DNA of 64,000 bases from Nitzschia sp. DOCU1 (taxonomy: Eukaryota; Bacillariophyta; Bacillariophyceae; Bacillariales; Bacillariaceae): positions 1,054,001 through 1,118,000 of the forward strand of contig OX595998.1 in NCBI GenBank assembly GCA_951394045.1. Direction: 5' to 3'. Below are positions 45,223 through 56,600 of this stretch, piece by piece (the first letter of the stretch is position 1; each line of letters starts with the position of its first letter). Under the pieces are notes generated by a model. It had not been told where the DNA came from. It ran no database searches and saw only the letters and a program-made list of their open reading frames with translations. A program made the position numbers and the translations under genes.

Positions 45223-46523
45223 ATGAATAAACAATTGCAGCAAGAGTTGCTCAACTGCCCGATCGGGGAGCTGGGGGGCGAAGAAGCCACAAGTGGGAAC
45301 AATGATGGCAACGGGGATGCAGTGAACTATCCCATTCCTTCGGGGCCATTGCATATCGACTCCAACAGGGGAACTTTTGAAATGATGCACTTGGCTTCAA
45401 TTCTCCCTTCGTCGTCCGACGATTTGCCTCCGCCGACGAGGACGGCCTCGTTCATGGAACAAGTGCTTCGAATTTTGGATGACGCTCAGATATATAATTT
45501 TGAACATGTCGTCAGCTGGCAACCAGACGGGGCGTCTTTCAAAGTCCATCGAATCCGTGAGTTCGAGACTAAAATCTTGCCACGCTACCTAGAGCAAACC
45601 AAAGTGCGATCATTTCAACGCCAGTAAGTAACCGTCAACTGCACTTGTTTTGAATTGGCGCCTATCGTAATCTAACCCTTGGGTTCAGACTAATCAGACA
45701 TGGCTTTCACCGCATACAAGGCGGATCTAACCGTGGATCATATCTTCATCCAAAATTCACTAAGGCAGATAGAGCCTCTTGTCTTTCGATCGAAAAGTTA
45801 AAACGATCAAAGTCCGAGGACAGCGCAGCGGAACCGGGTAAAACCCCAACCGTTAAGCTTGACGACATGTCTCACCATTTTCAGCAAGCTGTGCAAGAAA
45901 GCCGTCCGGCTTGGCTAACTTCACGGGATCAGAAAAAGGCGAAGGAAAAACAACCGCCTACTACAGGCCTGGATTTCGAGATGGCGGTCGGTCGTCTGCC
46001 ACAGCTTGGAAGCGCTGGTCAGGCGGCAAGAGCAGCGCTAGAGCTGGGCAGTCCTGTTCCTAGCGGCGATCTCCATTTCGCAAGAAAGCCCAGCTTCGCA
46101 AACAACCTTTTCATGCCGGAGAAACCTCCTTCGCCGTCTGTGCCCATGCCAATGCCCATGGACGGATTAAACACTTTGGCATCATCGTCGTCTCTGGGGA
46201 AGTGGCAAAGTGATCTCCAAACTTCGTTTACTCTTGAAAGTCCAAGTCAGAAGATCATTTCATCTCGTTTCCTCCCCTCAACCCTCCCTGGTCAAGGCAG
46301 CAATTTCTTTGGTGCTTTCGACTTGGACTTAGATCTACCCTCGCCGGCGCGGATCGATTCTTCCCCCGGGATCTCCAAGCCTTCGTATTTTCTTGGTTTG
46401 GGTCGGGTGGATTCCCCTGGTCAAAAAGACCATCTAGTGGGAGGTGCTTCGGGCCCGAGAATCGATTTTCCATCTCTACTCGATGACGATAGCAGCGACG
46501 ATGATAATATTTGGAAAATCTGA
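45223..46523 (+). CDS. heat shock factor family protein (HSF copy 3)
   Basis: Two exons (45223-45623, 45689-46523) give 411 codons plus stop. The domain reads FMEQVLRILDDAQ, VVSWQPDGASFKVHRIREFETKILPRYL, VRSFQR, then across the intron LIRHGFHRIQGGSNRGSYLHPKF. The intron lies at the same site as in copies 1 and 2 but one base earlier, inside a Gln codon (CA|A). About 70 residues precede the domain. The tail includes MSHHFQQAVQESRP, similar to copy 1 (LSQHFIQAVIESKP) and copy 2 (LSPHFMKAAEESRP), so this motif is shared by all three. The C-terminus is Ser/Pro-rich and ends in an acidic DDDSSDDDN patch. Confidence 0.9.
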
Positions 46524-46726
46524 AGAATCTCATGGGGATCTCGCACACCGGGGCCTTGCAACGTCAGCGCACTCACATCATTTTAGCATGTCCACTACTA
46601 CCACATTCATGCTACTCCATCGCGTCGGTTGAATGACCTATTCTTTGCCGATAGTGATAAACCTAGAACGCCAAAGTCACAAAAGCTTTCATTTGCCCGC
46701 TTCATAGTTACGACAAGGCGCATGAG

Positions 46727-48915
46727 CTATCGACGCTCCCGTTGTAGCGAAAGGAATACAATCGACAGCGATGCAAACAGGAAAAAAAGGCCCAACAGGA
46801 TAAGTAGGTTACCAGAGATGTTGTTCGGGGTGTCAAGTTCCAGTAAGGTCCCTAGCGTGACATTTGTACCATCAAACGCCGACTGAACAAAAGCTTGGAG
46901 GGAGTACTTGACAGGGCTGATCCATTGTAGCCACCGAATCCAACTTGGCATGGACGCAAATGGAACAAAGCCTCCCGAGGTCGCCAGTCCGACGGTGACA
47001 AACGCGGATCCACCCAGAAAGGCAAGATCTTGCGATATGGAAATCATCGAGGTCAATAGGATGACAGCGTTTCCAACCAAACCACTGATGCTAAAGAATG
47101 AGAGCATTGTAAAGAAGGACTCAATAGAGGACCACGCAGGATTCAACAGCGAAATCATAGGGATGGAGATCGCGGCTTGGACAAAAGCACAAATGATCAA
47201 AACCCATGCCTCGAAGTCTGATCAGAAAATATACATCGTCCTTTTGCCAGTAGGATCAATTGATCAAACAGACGGAATACTTTGTCGCTAGGTTGGTGAA
47301 TAACAACAGCGGCGGCCACATTCATATTCCGACATAGCCGCCTGAGCAGCCGAACCACTTTCACCGCGTTTTCCGAGTCGAGGCCACTTTAAATGGAAGG
47401 GACGCAAACATTACGTGTTGAGATTCTTCAAACTAAACGACGAATCACGTCCTCCGATCACGCTAGAAACGTACCTTGTGATTTCGTCTAAAAAAAGAAT
47501 GCTCGGTCTCATTGCAACGGCACATGCGAGCGCCAATCGTTTTCGCTCGCCTCCCGACAGACCTCGTATGGTCAGTCCACCCGCCAAGGCTCCACCAATC
47601 GGCCGTGTTCGTGCCGTCATGGATAATCCGACTTGATCCAGTAAATTTGAGATACTATACAATCGATATTCGTGGCCACGAATGTCTCGACCCAGTTTGA
47701 GATTGGCAAAGAACATGACGGCTTCTTCAGGCGTTTGAGTGGGAAAGAACATTTCATTTTGTGGTACATACGCAGCTACATCTTTGAGAATGGCACCGGC
47801 TTCGGCAATCTCAACCACGTTCCCTCGAATGGACATTTCTCCTTCCAGTACACCAAGATTCTTTCGTCCACTCAGGATATCGAGTAGAGTCGATTTCCCG
47901 CCGCCAGAAGCACCCATGATTGCTGTTAACTCTCGGGTTCGTAGAGCTCCAGAAGCCCCTTTGAGAGTAACTATACGTTCGCCGTCGGGGTGTTTGTTGT
48001 CCGCATAGGAGCAACCGATACCCCTCCAGGAAAGTACAGCATGCTGATCTCGTTTTTCCTTGTTTTGTCGTTCCCGTTCTTTCCGAGTCGGCACGTCTTC
48101 TAGTTGGTCTCCCTTTTCTTCGTCTTCAGCACGCTCGCCTCCTTTGAGCAGCTCGGTACTTATTTCATTATCATCATCTTCCATGGGCGATGCCTTGGGA
48201 CAAGCAGGTGGCAGTGGTTCGGTTGCTATGTCTATGGTTGGATCCTGTGCAAGCTCCTGTGGTGGTTCTTCCGACTTTGTTGTTTGCTCTGGGTTCTGCT
48301 GGGTACTACTCGTACCATCCACCAAAGAGGAGTCCGTGGCAGAAGCAGCAACAAGCTTGTCCCCATCAGGGTCCGAGCCATACGTGTCATCCCCGTCCTC
48401 GTTCGTTCCCAACCATGAATCTTGCTTGTTTTCCAGCATCATTTGCAATCGAAGGACATCTTGAGCTTCATCGCCCGGTTACACCAAATCATTGGTTTGA
48501 AAAGATTGCATCGACTGGAAAGATTGCATGGATCGAAAGGATCGTACGGAATGTACCGACCGATCTTTTCCACTTTTGAGTCGCGCTCGGGTTTCTCTGG
48601 CAATCAAAATGGTGCGAATGGTGACCACAATCGAAAAGAGAGCGACAATGCCCAGACTAATAGCCGAGAAAAGGTGGGAAAGAGTTCCACTGAAACGCTG
48701 CTTTCACCTTGTTGCAATAGGTGATGAGGGGACGACAAAGCATCCGAGCTTGGGTGTCCGTCATGCTGCTGTGAAAGGACTTGACAAATGGCAGTGGGGG
48801 TCCGATCCAAGGTTTCGGGGCGCAAAAGATTCGAGCACCGATCCTCCAACTCTTGAATGAGAGTCGAGACTTCTGCTGCCTCCATCATCATGCTTCCACA
48901 ATCATGACCTGTCAT
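46727..48915 (-). pseudogene. decayed ABCG-family transporter
   Basis: The remnant holds a complete nucleotide-binding domain (about 48450-47220): Walker A GASGGGKST, signature LSGGERKR, Walker B ILFLDE, then across a small intron (donor at about 47419, acceptor before 47386) SGLDSENA and VVIHQPSDKVF. The frame then breaks at about 47220. The next frame (47200-46727) encodes only the last four or so membrane segments of an ABCG domain, ending in RERR; the linker and first segments are missing. Upstream, a membrane segment (LGIVALFSIVVTIRTILIA) is joined to the NBD frame through a TAA at 48481-48479, and an N-terminal piece (48915-48690) is in a third frame. Loss of function is near certain unless the assembly has errors. 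Confidence 0.75.
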
Positions 48916-49420
48916 GACTCTTCCCTCCTAGAGCACCCAAAAAACAAAAATACCTGATCATCAATTTGAAATGTGATAAAGCAAAGCACGAGAGCGTAGC
49001 CCGGAATAACTCTTTATTGAAAGAACACGAGGAATTCAATCTTGGATGATTGTCAATGGAACTATTTTACAGCCGGGTCTGTACGTGTATGCCGACATCA
49101 CAACCATCAAAATCGATCATGAATTGAGCGGTCGTCTTGGTCGAACTTTGTCAATATATACATATATTAGGTAATATGGTAGGATATCTGTCTATGTCTG
49201 TCTGCAAAAAGGCCTTGTTTAGTTTCAAAATCTTTGCGGCAAGCGCCGATGTTTCTCGTCGCGCGATGGCGATAGGAAGAAAGTGGAAGGTCGTACGACG
49301 TGCGCACAACGTTTTCACAACGCCGACCAATTTCCAACTCTTGGGTGTTGTTTGCCACAGTTGACCTCTGTTAATCTTGGTCCAACCACTGCTCTTATAT
49401 ACCCAATATTATTCCGCAAG
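48916..49420. other. intergenic, divergent
   Basis: The 505 bases lie between the ABCG remnant and the NDUFA2-like gene. No ORF of interest is seen. The promoter of the complex I gene should lie in the right half. Confidence 0.5.
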
Positions 49421-50212
49421 ATGTCATGGAAAGCAGGTTTGAGTAGATATCTCCCGGCGATGCGATTTTTCGCTTGCCCTGAAAGTCCGGCTTCGACCGG
49501 CGTTCGGGTACGTTCGAAGGAGTCAAAAATTGTATTTTCTTATTTGTCGTCCATTTTTCGTATTCCATGATTTTTGTATTGGATCGAACCTCATTTTTCT
49601 CTTGTCCCGTCACTCCGTCGTCAGAACTGGTACTTGAAAAATTACGATGAAATCAAGCATCTCAACCCCAACTTTCCCTTGCTGATGCGAACGGCAGATA
49701 ATGCCATGCCAGCAGTCACTACGGAATTGGAATGGACGGTCGACCATTTGTTGCGTTTCATGTTGCAAACGGGGCGATTTCGCAATGCCAATGGCACCAT
49801 TGCCGAGGATCGCGTCGAAGCCGCCCAAGCTTATCTGGCCACGGACTGGACCAAGTTTCATCAATCGCGTTTGGCTGTGGCGGGATTTGATCCCGAACGA
49901 CCCAATGCCGATCAGATTTATCCGGACTGGAGATCGAATCCCTCGATTACGGCAAAACTCGGCCCGTACCTGGCCATGAAGTCGAATATGGAAGAGCAAA
50001 TGTCCATTATTCAAAGTGGACAGGGCAAGGAGTATACACGTGCTGTGAATGCCTTGTTGATGTCGCAACGAGTGGATCTGTGGTGCGCGGGTGAAAAAGA
50101 AGTGGAATTGGCGGTGCAGCATTTGTACAAGTTGGGCAAACTTTTGAATGAACGGGAAACTTTCTTCCCGACCTTTGTCAAGGACTTTTACCCTGGAGTA
50201 GAAGACATTTAA
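49421..50212 (+). CDS. NDUFA2-like: complex I subunit NDUFA2-like (CI-B8), C-terminally extended
   Basis: Two exons (49421-49507, 49625-50212) give 224 codons plus stop. The N-terminus MRFFACPESPASTGVR, then NWYLKNYDEIKHLNPNFPLLMR, fits the L51/S25/CI-B8 thioredoxin-like fold of NDUFA2, an accessory subunit of mitochondrial NADH dehydrogenase (usual length about 90-100 residues). The intron falls right after SPASTGVR. About 125 further residues follow without a known domain (for example DWTKFHQSRLAVAGFDPERPNADQIYPDW). The extension may be a lineage-specific addition to complex I. The family match is by eye and good over the first 60 residues only. Confidence 0.75.
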
Positions 50213-50213
50213 A

Positions 50214-50443
50214 TTACTCTATTTGTTGCTGCGCTGCTACTATCAGTTAGTTTGACTTTTGGACCATTTGGACAAAGGCGTTTTGAATAGTGTCGCGGTT
50301 GAGAAAGGTCACGGTACTTCCCAGTGGGTTACTCTATTTGTTGCTGCGCTGCTACTATAAGTTAGTTTGACTTTTGGACCATTTGGACAAAGGCATTTTG
50401 AATAGTGTCGCGGTTGAGAAACGTCACGGTACTTCCCAGTGGG
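50214..50443. repeat. 115-bp tandem duplication of E1 gene 3' end
   Basis: Copies 50214-50328 and 50329-50443 differ at only three bases. The second copy covers the last 27 codons, stop and downstream sequence of the E1 gene on the minus strand. The first is an extra copy between the two gene ends. Both differences inside the coding overlap are synonymous. Confidence 0.92.
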
Positions 50444-52889
50444 TTGTAGGTTCGAGGTGCTCCCACGAATGCCCAACGAGAAGGAAGGGAATTCGTTTGT
50501 TGTAGTGATGTGATCATGGATGAAAAGACATTGGATCCCGGCCCTTCTTTGCAAATGTCTGCAAAGAGAACGCTGTTGTAGCTATTCAGGGCATTTTCTA
50601 GCTCTTTGGGTACCCCGCTCAGGTAGGGGCAGTCAATGATATCCAGATCGCTCTCGCTTTTAAGGATACCTTGGTCGACCAAGTCTTTGCGGGTTTGTAG
50701 GGCCGTGATGACTCCATTTCCGTAGGAAACAATGGCATGGGAAGCTTGTTGGTCAGAATTCTCGTCCGCTTTCCAGACTCGAATCTGATCAAACGATAAC
50801 ATCTCGTCACCATCGGTTGGATACGGAAACTCCCATTGCCGATCGCGATCGTTTACATGTCTCAAATTGAGCAAATGGGTGCAATCTACCACCATTACAA
50901 TACGACCAGCCTTGGCTTGGTGAATGGCATGCCGCATTCCTTGGACATAATCTCGGCCATTGGAAAAGCACACCACGTCGACACCAGGAGGCGTGTGATT
51001 CAACATGTTGTGGGTATGAAAGTTTCCTCCAAAGAGGCCTCTATCAAATCCTTGAAGACGGACGACCATGCCACCATGCTTTTGCTGTGAGGACTCCTGC
51101 GGACCTGACGCCAGCCAATGTTGAATGGCGATTTCGTAAAACATGTCCACGCCGCAATCCAAGTATTTGGCATAGGGAATCTCCACAATCGGAGTCAAGC
51201 CCAACTGGGAAAAGCCCAATCCGGCACCGAGTAACGTGGTCTCGTCGGGAGGAAAGTCGAGTACACGATTGGGGTACTTGGCTGCCAAGCCTTCCGTCAC
51301 TAGATAGTATCCACCGTGACGAACTTTTGGGGGGTGAAATCGGCAATGTAAGAAACCCACAATGACGAACTTGACAATCGGGAGATAACAGTCATGTTGA
51401 AATACATACCATCTTCACCAAGGTATACAACGGAAGGATCTTCTGCCAATAGCTCATCATAAAAACGAGTCATTTGCTTCCGCATGACTTGCGGCTTTTC
51501 GGCTGCAGCTTGCGACGACGACGACGAATCACCCGAGCTACTACCACTAGTAGATGGCACAGTCTTTGGCACGGTTGCCAGTGGCACAGACACGCGACCC
51601 ATCATGTCTTCCAGACTGACTTTGGGCTCGTCAATGGCTTGAGCAAAGGCACGATCGGCAGCATGGTAGTGAATCTCTTCCAAACGATCCAGCACCTGGG
51701 CGTACGAGGTCACATTCCACTTTTCCACAGCATCTTGAATGGCCATTTCGAGTACACATGTATCCATCATACTTTGAATCTTGGCCTCATCCAGATAGGC
51801 CGCCTGTCGATCCGTTGCCGCGTGGCCAAATCGACGGACAATGTTGCTGTACAGAAGAACACAAGGACTTTGAAATTGCCGAGAATAGTCGCATGCCTGT
51901 TTTGTTTGATCGTAGACACTTTGCATATCTTGGGCGTCGGCTCGAAAGACTGGAACCAGCGGGTCCTTTTGCGAAAAGACGGTATCCAAATAATTTTTAG
52001 TCTCGTAGCTGATACTCAAGCCGTTGTTCGAGATACCAAAGACGACTGGACATTTGATCTTCAAATGTTTGGCATGTCGTGCTAAAGTAAAAGCGGAAAG
52101 GAAATGGTGATTATGCATCGACCCATCGCCAAGCGTCACAAAGGATATTGGCGACTTTGGTTTGCCTGCAGCACCGAGTTTGCCTGATGATGGTTGCGAA
52201 ATTCCGGCCTGTTGTAGCAACGAGTATCCCAAGGCCCGGCCCACAGCGGGAGGACACTGCGACGCCAAGGTAGAAGTCACCAAATATTCATTCGGTCCAC
52301 CTCCGATACTGCAATGGACACCACCCGTCACGGGATCCTGGCCGCTGACGGCATAACCCCGGGCACGTCCCAACAAAACCTCGCCCATTGATTTGTCGCC
52401 ACTTGCTAGTTGACGAGCCACAGACATGGCCGTATGACGATAGTGCAAGGCGGTAGCGTCTTGTTCCCCCAATGCCAAGCCACCCGCAGCCATGAGTTCC
52501 TCTCCACACGGGCCAATAGTATAGAAACCTTTTCCCACTAAAGATGCCATGCGAGCATGAACGTGCAGAGAAAAGGTAGCAATTGCCGCATCTAGGGCCA
52601 GCAAGTGCTGTTCGCTACTCAATGTATGAGTGTAGCGGTGTTTGGAGGAAGTCGTCCGAAACTTGAAAGCGCTGTCGTCATTGGCCCCATTGTTCTTTAG
52701 AAAGGTTCTCAATTTCTCGACCGCTTGCACTTCCGGTAGACCTCGAAGTTTGCTTCCGTGGGAAGATTCAAAGGGAGCCCAGGCAGAAGTCAAATTTGTG
52801 GACAATACTCGGTGTTGCAAGACTCGAAAGTTTGTCATGCCATATTTCGACAATGGTCGGTTTTTATTGACGACCGACAAATACATCAT
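50362..52889 (-). CDS. fused E1 alpha-beta 2-oxoacid dehydrogenase
   Basis: Two exons (52889-51410, 51323-50362) give 813 codons plus stop; the junction restores LGEDVRHGGYY. The first half is E1 alpha-like: GPCGEELMAAGGLAL, TALHYRHTAMSVARQLASG, CSIGGG, then the thiamine-pyrophosphate motif GDGSMHNHH ending NN, and RRFGHAATDR. After a Ser-rich linker (about residues 455-475) comes E1 beta: LGEDV, FPPDETTLLGAGLGFSQLGL, VEIPYAKYLDCGVDMF, then the transketolase C-domain (DIIDCPYLSGVP). E1 decarboxylates a 2-oxoacid and passes the acyl group to the lipoyl of E2. Branched-chain oxoacids are the likeliest substrate. Residues 18-31 (MTNFRVLQHRVLST) look like a mitochondrial leader, so translation may start at 52838. 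Confidence 0.9.
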
Positions 52890-53670
52890 TCTTGCGATAT
52901 GTGGTGGGCTGTCGGGAGGATGGGGGTGGGGCTACTCAACAGGTAGACAGCAGCAAAATGCAAACGTTATGCGGAAGACGGATGAAACAAAGTATTATCG
53001 AAATCAATACTCCATTCTATCCTGACTTGTTGTTGCTGCTGATGATGTCGTCGTTGTAGATTTTGTGAAGCCTTCACTTTTGGCCCTACCACGACTATCC
53101 GTTTGGCCGTTCGTCGTCAACTGACTGGACGTCTCTCTTCTCCGCCTTGACGAGGGGGAAACAAAAGGAAGAGAGAAGCTGGCAATTCTAGCTTCACATA
53201 GCTACTTGTGTCTCGTCGGAGTGGCACTGGGCATCTTGCGAACATCCAAAGTGAAGCATCCAGGAAGGATGAAAGGAAGAATGGCGTCAAAAACGACGAC
53301 GACGCGCGTGACCGAGTCGTCGCACGAAAATCACTCCGAGCGGACGTCGGAGGGACGATCGATACGATGACAGAGGATGACGTCAGCCAGATGAGGAAGC
53401 CGGGCAGACGCGCCAGCCATCCCATGCTGGCTTTTCCCGCCATTTTTGCAATCATTTTGGTCGAACCATCACCAATAATGCCACCGACCGCCACACCCAA
53501 ATATTCTCTTGAGAATTTTGCGAGTTTGGTCACTACCCACAGCGGCGAAAACATCATTTCTCCTTTCTCTACTAGAGGAAGGATAAGCTGTCGATAGGGC
53601 ATTAACTGCTGCATGTTTGCCCCCTTATCATCCAACAAAATCAGAATCACTATCTTGTCTTTTGAAAAAA
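52890..53670. other. divergent promoter region
   Basis: The 781 bases lie between the E1 gene and the first coiled-coil gene. A minus-strand ATG ORF of about 165 codons (53614-53117) is weakly hydrophobic (WLARLPGFLIWLTSSSVIVSIV) but has no recognised family. Confidence 0.4.
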
Positions 53671-56600
53671 ATGGCAAATGATAACATGAATGAGGAGTCG
53701 GAAGTCGCCGATCAATCGTCACCGCCAGAACCACCAAATCCGTCGTTGGAAATGATGACTTCCAGCACGGCCATGGAGACCGGCGTTGGCAGTCCCAGTG
53801 TCAAGATTGTGACGCCCATTTCGAAACGCTATTCTGCTGGTGATGCAGAGATTGCCCAGATGCACGCGTTAACAAGGGAAACGTATTCGCTGAGTTTGCG
53901 CCAACTCCGACAAGAACGACAAGCTTGGAGAGCCGACAAACTGGAGCTGGAGCATTTGCGCCGACTGGTTGGCCATCAAAATCCAGTATCCATGAGTACA
54001 CAATTGCATGATCTACTGGAAGAAAAGGCGCATCATGAAGAGCAGCTAGATGCCTGTCAGGAAGAAATCACAGCACTCAAAGAACAAGTTCATACGATGC
54101 AGACCGAACAGAAGGATTTAAAGAAGGAATTGACACTAACGCAAGAGCGTTTGCAGGAGGAGCGTAATCGAAGGCCAGAGTCTTATGAATCTCAGTCCTC
54201 ATCTTCTCCTGGGGACAATAATAACTCGGATGCTCGCCGAATACGGGACTTGGAAGAACAAGTGAACAAGTGGGAAGTGTTGTTCTTCGAGTCGGCGGAA
54301 GTGGGCGAGCGGCAAATAGAGCGACTGGAAAATGAGCTAGAACAAGCACTAGAAGAGCTTGTAGAAACCAAGGAAGAACTTGCCAAGTCTACAGATACCA
54401 CAGAGCAAGATCAGGAAATAAAAGAGTTGAAATCACAGGTGGAAGAGCTAAAGGATGAGTTACGCCAGCGCGACGAACTCCTAGAGTCCCAGACGAAATC
54501 GGCACAAGAACGCGAGGAGCGTTTGTATGAACAACTGAAGGAAATGTCAAAACCACAATCGGCTGCATCGTCTGCTGATCCTTTTGCAGATCGACTGGCG
54601 GCGCTGGCCAAGGAGATGAACAACCGCGAGGCTGTTGCCAAACAGCTACATGACATTGATCTCAAAGCGAGTAAGGAGAAAATCGATTCGCTCAAAGGTC
54701 AACTCAGTAAAGCCAACCAAACGATTGTTCAGCTGGAGAAGCGACTTGAAATGTCCACGGCTATTCCTGAAGGCGACGAAAATTCATCCCGAAGTGATGA
54801 GGGCTCGGCGTCGTCGCACAGCAACGAAGATCTGGAGCAATATGTCGCCGAACTGGAGAGGCAAATGGAAGCGCAGAAAAAGGCATCGGATGAAATTTCC
54901 GAACGACTCAACCAAGAACGGCTCGTTGCGAAAAATCGTGAAGATACGCTGAAGCGACAACTGGAAGACGCCCAAGCTGCCACGGCGGTTGCTAAAAATC
55001 GATTGGCTCAGTTGGAAAACGAGGTGAAGACAAGTGAGCCGATAATTGCTAGTGCAGCACAAAATGAACAAATAGTCGAAGACCTTCGGGCCGAGTTGAG
55101 GGAGAAAATTGAGGAACTCGAGAAGTATCAAGCAGAAAACAAAGAATCACTACAAAAGCTTGAAATTTCGCCCCTGCCGCAGCCAGCTACAGCTTTGTCC
55201 ATTGCGTCTGATAATGATCCCACGTCGGTACAAAAATTGATGGTTGGACGGGATCAGCTTCAAAGTCAGATTGACAAGTTGCAAAAGGATGTCGATGTCG
55301 CCAACGAAAAGTTGGTGGCAACCCAACGGGAGAATTCGCAACTTCGACAAGTCAAGGACTCGTTGATGGGAATCGATCGCGAGATGGAGGAGCTGATCGA
55401 CTCTCTTGAGCCTCTTCAGGCAGAGCTTGCCGAAAAAACCCAACAGGCGGAAGATGCACTTGATGAGGCAGCAGCCTTGCGGGCAGAAATGAACCAGGAA
55501 ACTGCAAAGCGGCAAGAAGTTGAACGAGAAAAAGTACGGCTCGAGGATGAAAACGCCAAGACCAAAGAGAGCTTGAACAACGTTTATATCAAACTCAAAG
55601 ATGAACAGGCTGCACACGAGGAAGAAGTTGACCTTCTGAAGCAAGACATCGCATCTTTGAAGGAATCTCTGGAGTACCATAAAAATAGCCTTGATGTGCT
55701 GCAAGAAGCTATGCGAGAAGCGAACGAGGAGATTCGAAATTCGACCCCCCGACAAGATGAAGCTAACCAAAGTGTGGGTAATGCAGAGTTGCTGGCACAG
55801 GCAGAAACATTGCGTGCTGAACGAGACACGCTTCAAAAAGAGTTGAAGTCGCTACAGCAACAACTGTATGATAAGGAATCGGAAATTGATGCCCTCACCC
55901 TTGAGGTTGGTATGGCGGAACAAGAGCGCCACACCTTCGAAGACAATATCCGCCAATCTTCACAGGCTATTGAAAGTCTTGAGTCACAGATGAAGGCAAG
56001 GGAAGATTCACACCAGAGCGAAGCTAGGATGGAGACGCTAGAGCAACAACTTCGACAAGAAATTGAGAAATCAGCATCCTTGAATGCTACTAATATGTCA
56101 CTACGTCAGCAGCTGGAGGAAATGCAACAAGCCCTGCAGCCCGTGGTGGTAGACGCGGACTTGCAAAAGGAAACAAAAGAAGCCAAAGAAGACGAACAGC
56201 TACTGTTCGAATCTGCCGCTCATGAAAATAGTGCCATGTCCGAGGAAATCGCGAAGTTGAAAGGAGAATTGGAAACGTTGCGGCTGTCCACAGACGAGAC
56301 GATAGCAAATCTGCAGGCAAAGCTCAACGCGAAAGAGAAAGGCGAAAGCGAGCAACAAGAAACATCTGACGCTAAACTCGATGATGATGTCAAGCGGTTG
56401 GAGAACGACCTGGACGCGTTGAGACGTGATGCCGCCATCCAAGCAGAAAAGGCCAGCGAAACAATTCGAGACTTGGAGAATGAGTTGCGAGAGGAGCAAA
56501 CAAAGGCGTCTTCGATGACCGAAGAAAATGAAAAGGCGTCCAAGTACATTGCGGAACTAGAGGAGAAGTCTATGCGGGCGTCTGACCTCGAGGAAGAATT

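Noticed and set aside
47210..47226. A 17-base GT..AG segment that would restore the ABCG frame as a tiny intron
   Set aside because: It is far below the intron lengths seen elsewhere in the window (about 70 bases or more) and the missing membrane segments would still be absent.
53117..53614. Minus-strand ORF with hydrophobic stretch upstream of the first coiled-coil gene
   Set aside because: It has an ATG at 53614, but no recognised family and composition like non-coding DNA; too weak to call.
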